Shown: positions 38,025-46,390 of the stretch, piece by piece
Layout: every line of letters begins with the position of its first letter
How positions within the stretch are numbered: the stretch's first letter is position 1
Source of the DNA: JASFBA01 sp036172265
GTDB lineage: Bacteria > Chloroflexota > Chloroflexia > DTKN01
Length of the DNA stretch: 54,961 nucleotides
Assembly (NCBI GenBank): GCA_036172265.1
Contig: JASFBA010000038.1
Location: 1-54,961 of the forward strand
Direction of reading: 5' to 3'
The notes under the pieces: model-generated
Seen by the model: only the letters and a program-made list of their open reading frames with translations
Told to the model about the DNA's origin: nothing
Database searches by the model: none
Made by a program: the position numbers and the translations under genes

Positions 38025-39068
38025 ATGGCCGTTGCCCTGGTCTATTCGCCGCATTACCTGGAACACAACGACCCTTCCCATCCGGAGAACGCCGGCCGGC
38101 TGCAGGCCATCGTCGAGGTGTTGCAGGAAGACGGAGCCTGGGGAGAAGCCGATTTGCTCGAACCACAGCCCATTTCCCCGGAACGCCTGCAGCGGCTGCA
38201 CCTCCCTGCCTATATCGAACGGGTGCGCCGGGCCTCTGAGCAGGGCGGCGGCTGGCTGGACCTCGATACTTACATCACCCCGGCCTCCTATCGGGTGGCG
38301 CTGCTGGCCGCCGGCGGGGCCGTCGAAGCCACGCGGGCGGTGCTGGAAAGCCGCCGGGAAGCGGCGATGGCCCTGGTACGCCCTCCCGGCCACCATGCCC
38401 GTCCGGGCCGGGAGATGGGCTTTTGTCTCTTCAACAACGTTGCCCTGGCCGCCCTCTATGCCCTGGAGGAAGGAGGCCTGGAACGCGTGCTGATCGTGGA
38501 CTGGGATGTCCACCACGGCAATGGCACTCAGGAAGCCTTCTACCACGACGGGCGGGTGATGTACTGCTCCACCCACCAGTTCCCCTACTACCCCGGCACC
38601 GGGACGGTGCAAGAGGCCGGGGCCGGCCGGGGAACGGGCTGTATCATCAACGTCCCCCTGCCCCCGGGGGTGGGAGATACCGGTTACCGGCGCGTCTTCC
38701 GAGAAATCCTCCTCCCAGCGGCACGCCGTTTCCGGCCGCAACTGGTGCTGGTCTCAGCCGGCTATGACCCCCACTGGGCCGACCCCCTGGCCGGGATGAG
38801 CCTCTCGGTGCGCGGCTTTGCCCACCTTGCGGCAACGGTTCGGGAGATCGCCGAGGAATGCTGCCCCGGCCGGCTGGTGCTCGCTCTGGAGGGCGGTTAC
38901 CACCCCGAGGCCCTGGCCTACGGCATCCTGGCTACCTTCCGCGTCTGGCAGGGCCTGGATCCGGAAGGCGTGCGCGACCCCCTGGGGCCGGCCCCCCACG
39001 AGCGGCCGGCCGATGACCCAACCCTGGAACGGGTGCTGGAGGCGGTGCGGAGCGCCCATCGGCTATGA
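38025..39068 (+). CDS. Histone-deacetylase-family amidohydrolase (AcuC/HdaH-like)
   Basis: 347 residues; ATG behind AGGAGGA. Zn-dependent deacetylase motifs: HPENAGRL, the catalytic His pair in VRPPGHHARPG, DWDVHHGNGTQEAFY (two metal ligands), and YDPHWADPLAGMSLS. Bacterial members deacetylate polyamines, acetoin-related or other small acetamides, or proteins. The substrate cannot be fixed from sequence. It overlaps the radical SAM gene by 4 nt (ATGA), so the two are translationally coupled. Confidence 0.88.
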   Translation: MAVALVYSPHYLEHNDPSHPENAGRLQAIVEVLQEDGAWGEADLLEPQPISPERLQRLHLPAYIERVRRASEQGGGWLDLDTYITPASYRVALLAAGGAVEATRAVLESRREAAMALVRPPGHHARPGREMGFCLFNNVALAALYALEEGGLERVLIVDWDVHHGNGTQEAFYHDGRVMYCSTHQFPYYPGTGTVQEAGAGRGTGCIINVPLPPGVGDTGYRRVFREILLPAARRFRPQLVLVSAGYDPHWADPLAGMSLSVRGFAHLAATVREIAEECCPGRLVLALEGGYHPEALAYGILATFRVWQGLDPEGVRDPLGPAPHERPADDPTLERVLEAVRSAHRL

Positions 39069-40219
39069 AAGTGAGGGACAAATGGACCCGGCGCGAGTTC
39101 CTGCAGAGGCTGGGGCGACTCGGCCTCGGGCTGGGCCTGGCTGCCATGGGAATACGAAGCCTGCCGGCCTGTCATCCTTCCTCCCCTCGTGGGCCTACTC
39201 TCCCGCCCTCCTCGCACGAATTGCGCTTCTATCGCCGCCTGGCCGAGAACGTCGTCCAGTGCCAGGTCTGTTTCCGGAACTGCGTTGTCCCTTCCGGAGC
39301 GTTCGGCGACTGCCGCAACGTCAAAAATCTGGACGGCCGGGCCTATAACCTGGTCCACTCCTTACCCTGTGCCCTGGAGGTTGACCCCATCGAGAAGGAG
39401 CCGGCCTTCCACATGCTTCCGGGGACGACTATCTTCTGCGTTGCTACGGCCGGTTGCAACTTTCGCTGCAAAAACTGCCAGAACTGGGAGTTTTCCCAGC
39501 GCACCCTCTGGGAGGTGGAAAATATCCCGGCCGGCCCGGACCGAGTCGTCCAGATGGCTCAAGAGGCCGGCTGTCAGGCCGTCTCCTTCACCTATAACGA
39601 CCCCATCGCCTTCTATGACTTTATGCTGGATGTCTCAGAAGAGGCACGTCGGGCCGGGCTGCGGACCCTCTGCCATACCAACGGCAGCCTGAACGAAGGG
39701 CCACTCCAAACCCTCCTCGGCCTCCTGGATGCCATCGTCATAGACCTGAAGGGCTTTAGCGAGGACTTTTACCACCGGATCTGCCAGGCGGAACTGGCAC
39801 CGGTGTTACGGGCGCTGGAGGAAATCGGCCGGGCCGGCACCCATCTGGAAATCGTCCATCTGCTCATCCCCACCCTGAACGACGACCCGGCCGAAATCCG
39901 TCGGATGTGCCGCTGGATCGCCACCACTCTGGGGCCAGACGTCCCCCTGCACTTCCTGCGCTTCTTTCCGGCCTACCGCCTTCAGCGCCTCCCGGCCACG
40001 CCGGTGGAGGCCCTGGAACAGGCCGTCGCCATTGCCCAGGAGGAAGGATTGCATTATGTCTATATCGGCAACGTCCCCGGCCATGAGCGCAACAGCACCT
40101 ACTGCCCCCGCTGCGGCCGGCGCATCATCGAACGCATCCACTTTGCCGTCTATGCCGTGGAAATCGAGGCCGGCCGCTGCCGCTATTGTGGCCAGGCTAT
40201 CCCCGGCATCTGGGACTAG
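39065..40219 (+). CDS. amrS: Radical SAM enzyme of the AmrS type with Tat signal
   Basis: 384 residues. The radical SAM cluster is CNFRCKNC (Cys131, 135, 138), preceded by AmrS-type Cys motifs CQVCFRNC and CRN, and followed by SFTYNDP. Unusually, the N-terminus TRREFLQRLGRLGLGLGLAAMG is a twin-arginine signal (Arg9-Arg10), and LPAC (Cys36) could be a lipobox. AmrS homologues are normally cytosolic and belong with AMMECR1 and MEMO proteins, not seen here. A C-terminal zinc ribbon (CPRC/CRYC) ends the protein. It is convergent with the polyferredoxin gene. Confidence 0.85.
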   Translation: MKVRDKWTRREFLQRLGRLGLGLGLAAMGIRSLPACHPSSPRGPTLPPSSHELRFYRRLAENVVQCQVCFRNCVVPSGAFGDCRNVKNLDGRAYNLVHSLPCALEVDPIEKEPAFHMLPGTTIFCVATAGCNFRCKNCQNWEFSQRTLWEVENIPAGPDRVVQMAQEAGCQAVSFTYNDPIAFYDFMLDVSEEARRAGLRTLCHTNGSLNEGPLQTLLGLLDAIVIDLKGFSEDFYHRICQAELAPVLRALEEIGRAGTHLEIVHLLIPTLNDDPAEIRRMCRWIATTLGPDVPLHFLRFFPAYRLQRLPATPVEALEQAVAIAQEEGLHYVYIGNVPGHERNSTYCPRCGRRIIERIHFAVYAVEIEAGRCRYCGQAIPGIWD

Positions 40220-40304
40220 ACCCCGTAGGAGGTACAAGATCGGGTGGGCGAAGGCAGTGCCTTTGCCGGCTATCCCCGGCATCTGGGGCTAGACCCCGTA
40301 GGAG
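40195..40304. repeat. 37-bp direct repeat flanking a palindrome
   Basis: The 37-bp segment beginning GGCTATCCCCGGCATCTGGG is at 40195-40231 and 40268-40304, 73 bp apart, with one mismatch. Copy 1 spans the end of amrS; copy 2 spans the end of the convergent polyferredoxin gene. Between them is a GTGGGCGAAGGCA/TGCCTTTGCC palindrome (40244-40270). Confidence 0.88.
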
Positions 40305-41728
40305 AGAGGCCAGACCTGGATGGCTGCCTCCCCTTCCACCGGGCAGTTGTACTCGCAAATGCCGCAACCGATGCAACGCTCGGCCGCGACCCGTGGCCGC
40401 TTCACCCGGATACGTTCTCCCGAAGGGCTGAGCACTTCCTCCGGCCGGAGTTCGACCGCCGGCCAGGGGACCGGGCAGGTATCCTGGCAGACGGTGCAAC
40501 CTCGGTTTTCGGTCCAGGTGAGGCAACGGGCCGGATCCACCCGGGCGATGCCGATTACCCAGACCTGCTTTTCAGGTATCGAAAGGGGACGGATGGCTCC
40601 GCTGGGGCAGGCCTGTCCGCAGGCGTTACAGGTATAGCGGCAGTAGCCCTGGCGAGGGAGCAAAAGCGGTGTCCAGAGGCCCTCCACCCCGGCTTCCAGG
40701 AAGGCCGGCCGTAACACGCCCGTGGGGCAAGCGGCCAGGCAAGCGCCGCAGCGGAGACAACGGGCCCGTATTCCCTCCTCTACCGCGCCGGGAGGGCGCA
40801 GGAGGCGCGGGGCTTTACGTCCCCAGGCACGTTCCACCCATAGCAGGCTGCCCAGGAGTATCCCAGACCCGAGGGCCAGCAGAAACGCCCTTCGGGAGGG
40901 GTCGAAGGCAGAGGGACCGGTCCGGAACTCGCCCCTTCGTAACGACCAGCGCCAGCCTACTGCCTGCGAGGGACAGCGGTCTGCACACTCCAGGCAGAGG
41001 ATGCACTCTTGGGGGACGTTCTCCCAACCGTCTTCCCGGACAGCCCCCATGGGGCAATGGGCGGCACATTCCCCGCAGTCATTGCAGCCGTCCTTCACCT
41101 TCCGGCGCAGCCCGGCCGGCCGGGCCAGAAGCGCCAGCAGTGCCCCCAGCGGGCAAAGGGCCCGACACCAGAAACGGAGAGCCACCGCGTTCAGGGCCAG
41201 GAGGCCGGCCAGAAGAAAAAGGGGGGATAGGTCGGCCGGGCGGAAAGCCCTCTCGACTCCGACCGACACTTGCAGCACCGGCCGGACGATGCTCACCAGC
41301 CCTCGTTCCAAGAGGGGCAGGGGGTCCAGCAGGAGCAGTCCTGGCACGCCCAGCAGCGTGTCGATCAGGAGGGCCAAAAGCAGCCCATATTTCGCCCGAT
41401 ACCAGGCGGCGGCTGCCCGGAGGCGGGTGTAACGCCGCCCTGTCCACTCCAGAAGTGTCCCCAGCGGGCAAAGCCACCCACACCAGGCCCGGCCCAGGAG
41501 CAATGTGAGAAGGACAAGTCCCAGGGCCGGAAGGAAAGCGGGAAGGAGAACGCGCCCGGCCAGCATCGCGCTCAGGCCGGCCAATAGGTCTAGCCGGAGG
41601 AGACAACTCCCCACTTCCGGGACAATTCCCAGGCAAGAGAAAACTATAGCCCCCAGAAAGAGCGTTAGAAAGATAGCCTGAGCACTTTGCCGCCAAAAGC
41701 GCCAGCGCCGCCGGGGAGCCGGCCTCAT
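40289..41728 (-). CDS. Membrane polyferredoxin, NapH-NapG-like fusion
   Basis: 479 residues. The first half (about 1-200) has about 5-6 membrane helices with WCGWLCPLG and FWCRALCPLGALL, the NapH/quinol-oxidising pattern, then two 4Fe-4S motifs (CNDCGECAAHCPMG and CILCLECADRCPS). An internal twin-arginine-like SRRAFLLALGSGILLGSLL follows, then a NapG/MauM-like domain with further 4Fe-4S motifs (CLRCGACLAACPTG, CNACGQACPSG, CTVCQDTCPVP, CIGCGICEYNCPV). It can move electrons from quinol across the membrane. Overlaps the SRPBCC gene by 4 nt. Confidence 0.88.
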   Translation of the reverse strand: MRPAPRRRWRFWRQSAQAIFLTLFLGAIVFSCLGIVPEVGSCLLRLDLLAGLSAMLAGRVLLPAFLPALGLVLLTLLLGRAWCGWLCPLGTLLEWTGRRYTRLRAAAAWYRAKYGLLLALLIDTLLGVPGLLLLDPLPLLERGLVSIVRPVLQVSVGVERAFRPADLSPLFLLAGLLALNAVALRFWCRALCPLGALLALLARPAGLRRKVKDGCNDCGECAAHCPMGAVREDGWENVPQECILCLECADRCPSQAVGWRWSLRRGEFRTGPSAFDPSRRAFLLALGSGILLGSLLWVERAWGRKAPRLLRPPGAVEEGIRARCLRCGACLAACPTGVLRPAFLEAGVEGLWTPLLLPRQGYCRYTCNACGQACPSGAIRPLSIPEKQVWVIGIARVDPARCLTWTENRGCTVCQDTCPVPWPAVELRPEEVLSPSGERIRVKRPRVAAERCIGCGICEYNCPVEGEAAIQVWPLSYGV

Positions 41729-42165
41729 CCCTCTTCCATCTTCCGCTTCAATCGCTCCAGGCCTTCGGAGACCCCCTGCTCCATGGCCCGCTGCACGGCC
41801 AGCCGGTCGGCGATCTGGCCCAGGATGCCTCCTGGCAGTTCATAGTCGCTGATGAACGTGACCCGGCAGCCTAGCGGGGAAGGTTCGAGCAGGTAGGTGG
41901 TGCTGTTTTTCATCCCCGAGAGGGAGGAAAAGGCCAGTTTCTGGTTGGGAATTTCCTCCTGGACCTCGCTTTCGAACTCGACAGGGATGCCGAGGACCTG
42001 GAGCGTGATCTTGAAGCGGTCTCCGGGGCGATACTCGACCGGCCGGGTGAATTCGAAGCCGGTCACCATGGGCATGTATTCGAGGGACGAGGTTCCTTGG
42101 ACGATGTACTGCCAAACCTTTTCCACCGGGGCGGCGATCTCTACGCTTTTTTCAAAGTGGGCCAT
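41725..42165 (-). CDS. SRPBCC/START-like lipid- or ligand-binding protein
   Basis: 146 residues from ATG 42165, behind AAAGGA. The pattern AHFEKSVEIAAPVEKVWQYI...MPMVTGFEF and the C-terminal long helix GVSEGLERLKRKMEE are typical of the SRPBCC cyclase/dehydrase fold with a ligand cavity. A central PGDRFKITLQVLG strand is visible. The function is not predictable. The stop overlaps the polyferredoxin start (ATGA), so it is coupled to it. Confidence 0.85.
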   Translation of the reverse strand: MAHFEKSVEIAAPVEKVWQYIVQGTSSLEYMPMVTGFEFTRPVEYRPGDRFKITLQVLGIPVEFESEVQEEIPNQKLAFSSLSGMKNSTTYLLEPSPLGCRVTFISDYELPGGILGQIADRLAVQRAMEQGVSEGLERLKRKMEEG

Positions 42166-42215
42166 CGCTTTTTCCTTTCTTCGGGTAATCGGCCGAAAGA
42201 ACTGTCCCCCTCGGG

Positions 42216-42425
42216 TCACCGAAAGTGCGGCAGCGACTTATCGGGCCGCCAGCCGGGAGTAGGGGCGCGCAGGAAGGGGTTATCTTCCCAAGGTTCCAAA
42301 TGCTGGACGGCCCAGCGGTGGCCGCAGTAAGGACATTGCCGAAACCAGTGACGAATGCCCAGGCGATCTACGGTATACTTTTTCGGGGAAGCCGTCTTTC
42401 CGCACATAGGACACCTCTCGTCCAT
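42216..42425 (-). CDS. Small zinc-ribbon protein
   Basis: 69 residues, ATG 42425 behind GGGGAGGT. Two CxxC knuckles: CPMCGKTA and CPYCGHRW, separated by 22 residues, then a basic tail. Possibly a regulator or accessory factor. First gene of a three-gene minus-strand transcript (zinc ribbon, SRPBCC, polyferredoxin) with a 120-nt structured leader. Confidence 0.7.
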   Translation of the reverse strand: MDERCPMCGKTASPKKYTVDRLGIRHWFRQCPYCGHRWAVQHLEPWEDNPFLRAPTPGWRPDKSLPHFR

Positions 42426-42552
42426 GGTTTACCTCCCCTTTGTCTGGGACCTGCCAGACAAAGAGCCCGGCCGGCGAGGCCCCGACCGGGCAGTAGAGAA
42501 GGTTTCCTTCGTGCGGCGGTGCCCGAGCGTATGGCCAGGGCCCTGCGCGTCT
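42426..42552 (-). other. Structured 5' leader of the zinc ribbon-SRPBCC-polyferredoxin transcript
   Basis: From the promoter start to the ATG the RNA can fold into CTTTGTCTGG/CCAGACAAAG, a 10-bp hairpin just before the SD, GCCCGG/CCGGGC in the middle, and CGGGCA/TGCCCG enclosing GAAGG-AAA-CCTTC. Several stable elements directly upstream of the ribosome site suggest a cis-acting regulatory RNA. No known riboswitch class was recognised. Confidence 0.5.
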
Positions 42553-42558
42553 GTTTTT

Positions 42559-42587
42559 ATTATACTACATCCTATCGCAAAAGTCAA
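42559..42587 (-). promoter_or_regulatory. Promoter of the zinc ribbon-SRPBCC-polyferredoxin operon
   Basis: Minus strand TTGACT (complement of 42582-42587), 17-bp spacer, TATAAT (complement of 42559-42564). Nearly consensus; transcription would begin near 42552. Confidence 0.85.
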
Positions 42588-42862
42588 TGGTTGGGGAAAG
42601 TACCATCCTGTAGATTCCAAATTTGCAAAAAGATAGGTAATTATGCCCATCAACTTCAACGTACCTATGTTGAAGCAGGGATACGCAGACGCGTCCCGGG
42701 TCAGAGAGGAAAGAAAAGGTCTCGATACGCTTCGCTACTCAACCCAAAGGGCAACATAGGGTGATCTTGCCGGTGTCCGGTTAGCCCAATTTTTTCCTGC
42801 TGGTATCCTGATGTCTCTTCCGACCTACCAAATGGAAACAAGGACGAATCCGACCAGTTTTG
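42588..42862. other. A+T-richer intergenic region upstream of hflX
   Basis: About 275 nt without a gene, lower in G+C than its surroundings. A perfect CTTCAAC/GTTGAAG inverted repeat (42654-42675) is the only clear structure. An overlapping minus-strand ORF is not supported by an SD. Confidence 0.5.
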
Positions 42863-42891
42863 TTGAACCTGTTTGCTTGTTGATGTATAAT
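42863..42891 (+). promoter_or_regulatory. Promoter of hflX
   Basis: TTGAAC (42863-42868), 17-bp spacer, TATAAT (42886-42891). About 78 nt upstream of the GTG start. Confidence 0.8.
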
Positions 42892-42968
42892 GAGTGTGGG
42901 GTTGACCGGACCCTGTGCTGGGCTTTGGCCGGTATGGAACAAAACTTGGCATCAATCGGAGATAGAAG

Positions 42969-44336
42969 GTGAACGAAGAGGTGGGAGCAGAGAACCTGGA
43001 AAGAGGTAGACGGCTTATCACGACCCTCCAGGAGAGGGCCTTCCTGGTAGGTGTGGAGTTGCGCGATGGAGCCGGCCCCTCCTGGCGGGCCGAGGATTCG
43101 CTGGAAGAACTGGTCCAACTGGCCCGCACGGCCGGGGTGGAGGTGATCGGCCAGACCTTCCAGCGGCTGGATCGTCCCCATCCAGGCACCTTCCTGGGCA
43201 AGGGCAAGGTCAAAGAGATCGGCCGGCTGAAGGAGACGCTTCATTATGACCTGGTCATCATGGATTATGAACTGACCCCCCGCCAGAGCACGGCTCTGGA
43301 GGAAGCCTGGGACGTTCGGGTGCTGGACCGCACCGGATTGATCCTGGACATCTTTGCCCGCCACGCCCAGACCGCCGAGGGACGCCTTCAGGTCGAACTG
43401 GCCCAGTACGAGTACCTCTTGCCCCGGCTGCGCGGCCGCTGGACTCACCTTTCGCGCCAGGGCGTGGGCGGGGTGGGACTGCGTGGCCCCGGCGAAACCC
43501 AACTGGAGGTGGACCGGCGCCAGATTCGCCGGCGCATCACCCTGCTCAAGCAGAAACTGCACGAGGTCCATACCCACCGCGAACTCTATCGGGCACAGCG
43601 CCGGAGGAGCGGCGTCCCGATCGTCTCCCTGGTCGGCTACACCAACGCCGGCAAGTCCACCCTGTTGAATGCCCTCTCCGGTGCAGGGGTATACGTGGCC
43701 GATCAGCTCTTTGCCACGGTGGATCCCACTACCCGACGGGTTACCCTGCCCGGTGGACGGGAAATCCTCTTCACCGACACCGTTGGCTTCATCCAACGCC
43801 TGCCGACGACGCTGGTGGCTGCCTTTCGGGCTACCCTGGAGGAGATCGGCGAAGCCGATGTCCTGGTGCACGTATTGGACATCAGCCACCCCAACGCCCC
43901 GGAGCAGGCCGAGACGGTGCAGCGGGTCCTGAAGGAACTTCAGGCCGACGACATTCCCTGCATCACCGCCCTGAACAAGGTGGACCGGCTGGGGCCGGTC
44001 GCTGAGGAGGAGATCGCCTCTCTGACCGAGGAACTGGCCGTCCCCGCCGACTATGTGGTCATCTCCGCCTTACATGGTTGGGGGCTGGACACCTTGCTCC
44101 GCCGCATCGAGGAAGTTCTGGACCGGGAGACCGTCCCCTTGGAGGTCACCATCCCCTATAGCCGCCACGACCTCACCGCCCTCTTCCACGAACGGGGACA
44201 CGTGGGCGTTGAGGAGTACCGCGAGGAAGGCGTCTACATCCGCGGCCGGCTGCCCCGTCGCTATATCCACATCTTTGCCCCTCTCCAACCGCTCTTCAGG
44301 GAGAACACCGGCAAAGTCACCCTACGTTGCCCTTGA
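42969..44336 (+). CDS. hflX: Ribosome-splitting GTPase HflX
   Basis: 455 residues, GTG start behind GGAG with about 7-nt spacing. N-terminal HflX domain (PHPGTFLGKGKVKEI, LTPRQSTALEEAW), glycine-rich GVGGVGLRGPGETQLEVDRR, then the G domain with P-loop GYTNAGKSTLLNAL, DTVGFI and NKVD, and a short C-terminal domain ending NTGKVTLRCP. It releases stalled ribosomes under stress. The last codons fall in a sequence that recurs near 46405, so the C-terminus may be part of a dispersed repeat. Confidence 0.95.
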   Translation: MNEEVGAENLERGRRLITTLQERAFLVGVELRDGAGPSWRAEDSLEELVQLARTAGVEVIGQTFQRLDRPHPGTFLGKGKVKEIGRLKETLHYDLVIMDYELTPRQSTALEEAWDVRVLDRTGLILDIFARHAQTAEGRLQVELAQYEYLLPRLRGRWTHLSRQGVGGVGLRGPGETQLEVDRRQIRRRITLLKQKLHEVHTHRELYRAQRRRSGVPIVSLVGYTNAGKSTLLNALSGAGVYVADQLFATVDPTTRRVTLPGGREILFTDTVGFIQRLPTTLVAAFRATLEEIGEADVLVHVLDISHPNAPEQAETVQRVLKELQADDIPCITALNKVDRLGPVAEEEIASLTEELAVPADYVVISALHGWGLDTLLRRIEEVLDRETVPLEVTIPYSRHDLTALFHERGHVGVEEYREEGVYIRGRLPRRYIHIFAPLQPLFRENTGKVTLRCP

Positions 44337-44649
44337 TAAGCATTCGTGCTTCACCAGGATGCCGTTTTGTCGGCGATTTCTGAGAGTACCCTCCCGCAGG
44401 TCTGGGCGTGCTATCCAGGCCGGAATACGCTTAGGCGAGCCACTCGCCTGTTGCCGGCCATTTCCGAACCTGCGGGAAGGTGCTTTCCCACCGGGCGAAA
44501 TTTGCCAGAATCCGATGGGCGAACTTCCTGGGACACGAAATGCCCCGGGTTGCCGTTAACCTGAAACAGATCGGATTCGACAATGTTGCCGGTCCAGGGT
44601 AGGTATGATAAAATGGGATTATCCGATGATGCCTATCAGGGACATTCCG
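44337..44649. other. Intergenic region with dispersed repeat
   Basis: About 310 nt. CCCGCAGGT (near 44393) and ACCTGCGGG (near 44473) form a long-range inverted repeat. GGCAAAGTCACC at the end of hflX and GGCGAAATTTGCCAGAATCC near 44494 both have close counterparts in 46405-46530. Near 44604 GGTATGAT resembles a -10, but no matching -35 is clear. Confidence 0.6.
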
Positions 44650-45207
44650 ATGAACTGTCCTTATTGCGGCCGGCCTTGTGAAGAAGACTGGAGGATATGC
44701 CCTCATTGCGGCCGTTCTCTTTTCCCGTCGCCGGCCGCCGAGTCGACCGACCCGGAGACCGCCTCACCTCCTTCAAGCGGGCCGGCCTGCGCCAGTCTAG
44801 TCCTGAGCCTTCTGGCCCTTCTCTTGGTCGTCCTGAGCCTGGTGATCACTGTGGTCGCGATTGTCTGGGTGGGGAATTTCCTTCAGGCCCGTGACCCCAG
44901 GATTCTGGACTGGATTTACAGCAATCCGGCAATAACGCGGGAACTTTTGCAGCGTGACCCCGTCCTGCGCCAAGCACTGGAGACGGCAGGCACGGCCACT
45001 CTGGTCGGCCTGGGACTTTTCCTTTTGGCCGAACTGGGGGCCTGCCTGGGGTTGGTCCTGGGGGCGATAGGACTGGCTCAGGAAAAGATCCGGCCGACCT
45101 TGCAGGGCCGCACCCACAGCACGATCGGCATTGTCCTGAGCATTTTCCCCCTTCTCTGTTGTCTGGGCCTGTTGATTCTGTTCTTTGCTTCGCTGGCGGC
45201 GAGGTAA
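44650..45207 (+). CDS. Zinc-ribbon membrane protein
   Basis: 185 residues from ATG 44650 (AGGGA 8 nt upstream); an ATG at 44605 is possible but overlaps a -10-like TATGAT. Two CxxC knuckles at the N-terminus (CPYCGRPCEEDWRICPHCG) form a zinc ribbon, followed by a Ser/Pro linker, a long hydrophobic helix (about 48-75), a middle loop and two or three further helices with a Leu/Gly-rich C-terminal half. A DUF4190-like or related small membrane family is possible. The function is unknown. It precedes the phosphatase gene by 3 nt. Confidence 0.7.
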   Translation: MNCPYCGRPCEEDWRICPHCGRSLFPSPAAESTDPETASPPSSGPACASLVLSLLALLLVVLSLVITVVAIVWVGNFLQARDPRILDWIYSNPAITRELLQRDPVLRQALETAGTATLVGLGLFLLAELGACLGLVLGAIGLAQEKIRPTLQGRTHSTIGIVLSIFPLLCCLGLLILFFASLAAR

Positions 45208-45210
45208 CAT

Positions 45211-45849
45211 ATGGAAATCGATCTGATCATCGTGCGTCACGGCCGCACCGCCTGGAATCAGGAGGTGCGTTTCCGGGGGCGGACAGACCTGTCCCTGGAC
45301 GAGGTCGGGATTCGCCAGGTGAATGCGGCAGCGCAGGCCGTTCGCTCCCGCTGGCCGGCGGCCGCCGCCGTCTACACCAGCCCTCTCCGGCGGGCCCAAC
45401 AGACGGCAGCCCCTATCGCCGAGGTCCTGGGGCTGGAGGCCCGGCCCTGTGAGGAATTGGTGGATGTGGACTATGGGGAATGGACAGGCCTTTCGCCGGC
45501 CGAGGCCCGGGAACGCGACCCGGAGCGCTACCGCCTCTGGCGAACGGCCCCCCAGGAGTTGTGTTTTCCCCAGGGGGAATCGTTGCTCCAGGTGCAGGCC
45601 CGCCTGCAGACCCTCCTGGAGCGACTGCTCCGGGAATATGCCGGCCGGACGGTCGTCCTGGTCGGCCATATGGTGGTCAACCGCGTGCTCCTGTGCACCC
45701 TCCTGGGAATAGACCTGGGGTTCTTCTGGCGTCTTGGGCAGGACCCGGCGGCGGTGAACTGGGTGCATTATGAAGATGGGAGCGGCCGGCTTCTCCTCCT
45801 CAACGATACCTGCCACCTGGCCGGCCTCTCAGGAGGAAGCGATGGCTGA
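45211..45849 (+). CDS. Histidine phosphatase family protein (PhoE/CobC-like)
   Basis: 212 residues, ATG after GAGG. The phosphohistidine motif IIVRHGRTAWNQ (His at 10), the RGRTDLSLDEVG loop, TSPLRRAQQTA, and the second His in VLVGHMVVNRVLLCTLLG are typical. Such enzymes remove phosphate from small molecules, e.g. alpha-ribazole phosphate or phosphoglycerate; the substrate is unknown. It overlaps the next gene by 8 nt. Confidence 0.9.
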   Translation: MEIDLIIVRHGRTAWNQEVRFRGRTDLSLDEVGIRQVNAAAQAVRSRWPAAAAVYTSPLRRAQQTAAPIAEVLGLEARPCEELVDVDYGEWTGLSPAEARERDPERYRLWRTAPQELCFPQGESLLQVQARLQTLLERLLREYAGRTVVLVGHMVVNRVLLCTLLGIDLGFFWRLGQDPAAVNWVHYEDGSGRLLLLNDTCHLAGLSGGSDG

Positions 45850-46390
45850 GAGGAAAAAGCCCTATACCCTGGGCGATGATGAAAAGGTCACCCCGGCCAT
45901 GGTCTATACCCTGAACAGCCTGGCCTGGGGGGATGTCATTACCAAAGAAGCGGTGCGGGTGAGCACTTATTTGCGCACCATCGCCCCCGATTACGTCTCC
46001 CTCTATGATGCCCACGCCTTCATCTTGGGAGGCGACCTGAGCCGGCCGCTGGCCTTTCCCGAACTCCACATCCGTACAGCCCAGGTACTGGCCTTTCACC
46101 TCCTGCCCCCAGCCAGCGACCCGCCCGATTATGACCCGGCCGAACTCAACCGCAAGATGGAGCCGGTGACCGTGCTGGTCGGCCCTTTTCGTTTCGATGC
46201 CCTGCTTCGTATATCCACGATGACCACCCTGGCCAAGCACGTGGAAATCGCCACCGATGTCTTCGTTTCCCTCTATGATGCGGCGATGTCCTGCCCGATC
46301 GCGCCTTCGCTGGGGGTCATCCGTGCGCCACTGGTGCTCATCCGCCGGGATACGGCCCAGTTTGCCCTTCGGTCCCCGAAGGCGATTTGA
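45842..46390 (+). CDS. Conserved hypothetical protein
   Basis: 182 residues from ATG 45842, behind AGGAGG with 5-nt spacing. The central VYTLNSLAWGDVITKEAVRVSTYLRTIAPDYVSLYDAHAFIL and the repeat-like LDxxVSLYDA pattern (YVSLYDAHA, FVSLYDAAM) are notable. Without signal peptide or membrane helix it is cytosolic. No family is recognised. It overlaps the phosphatase gene by 8 nt, so both are probably expressed together. Confidence 0.75.
   Translation: MAERKKPYTLGDDEKVTPAMVYTLNSLAWGDVITKEAVRVSTYLRTIAPDYVSLYDAHAFILGGDLSRPLAFPELHIRTAQVLAFHLLPPASDPPDYDPAELNRKMEPVTVLVGPFRFDALLRISTMTTLAKHVEIATDVFVSLYDAAMSCPIAPSLGVIRAPLVLIRRDTAQFALRSPKAI

Noticed and set aside
42701..43213. 170-residue minus-strand ORF over the hflX promoter
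   Set aside because: It crosses a consensus promoter and the start of hflX, with no SD or domain.
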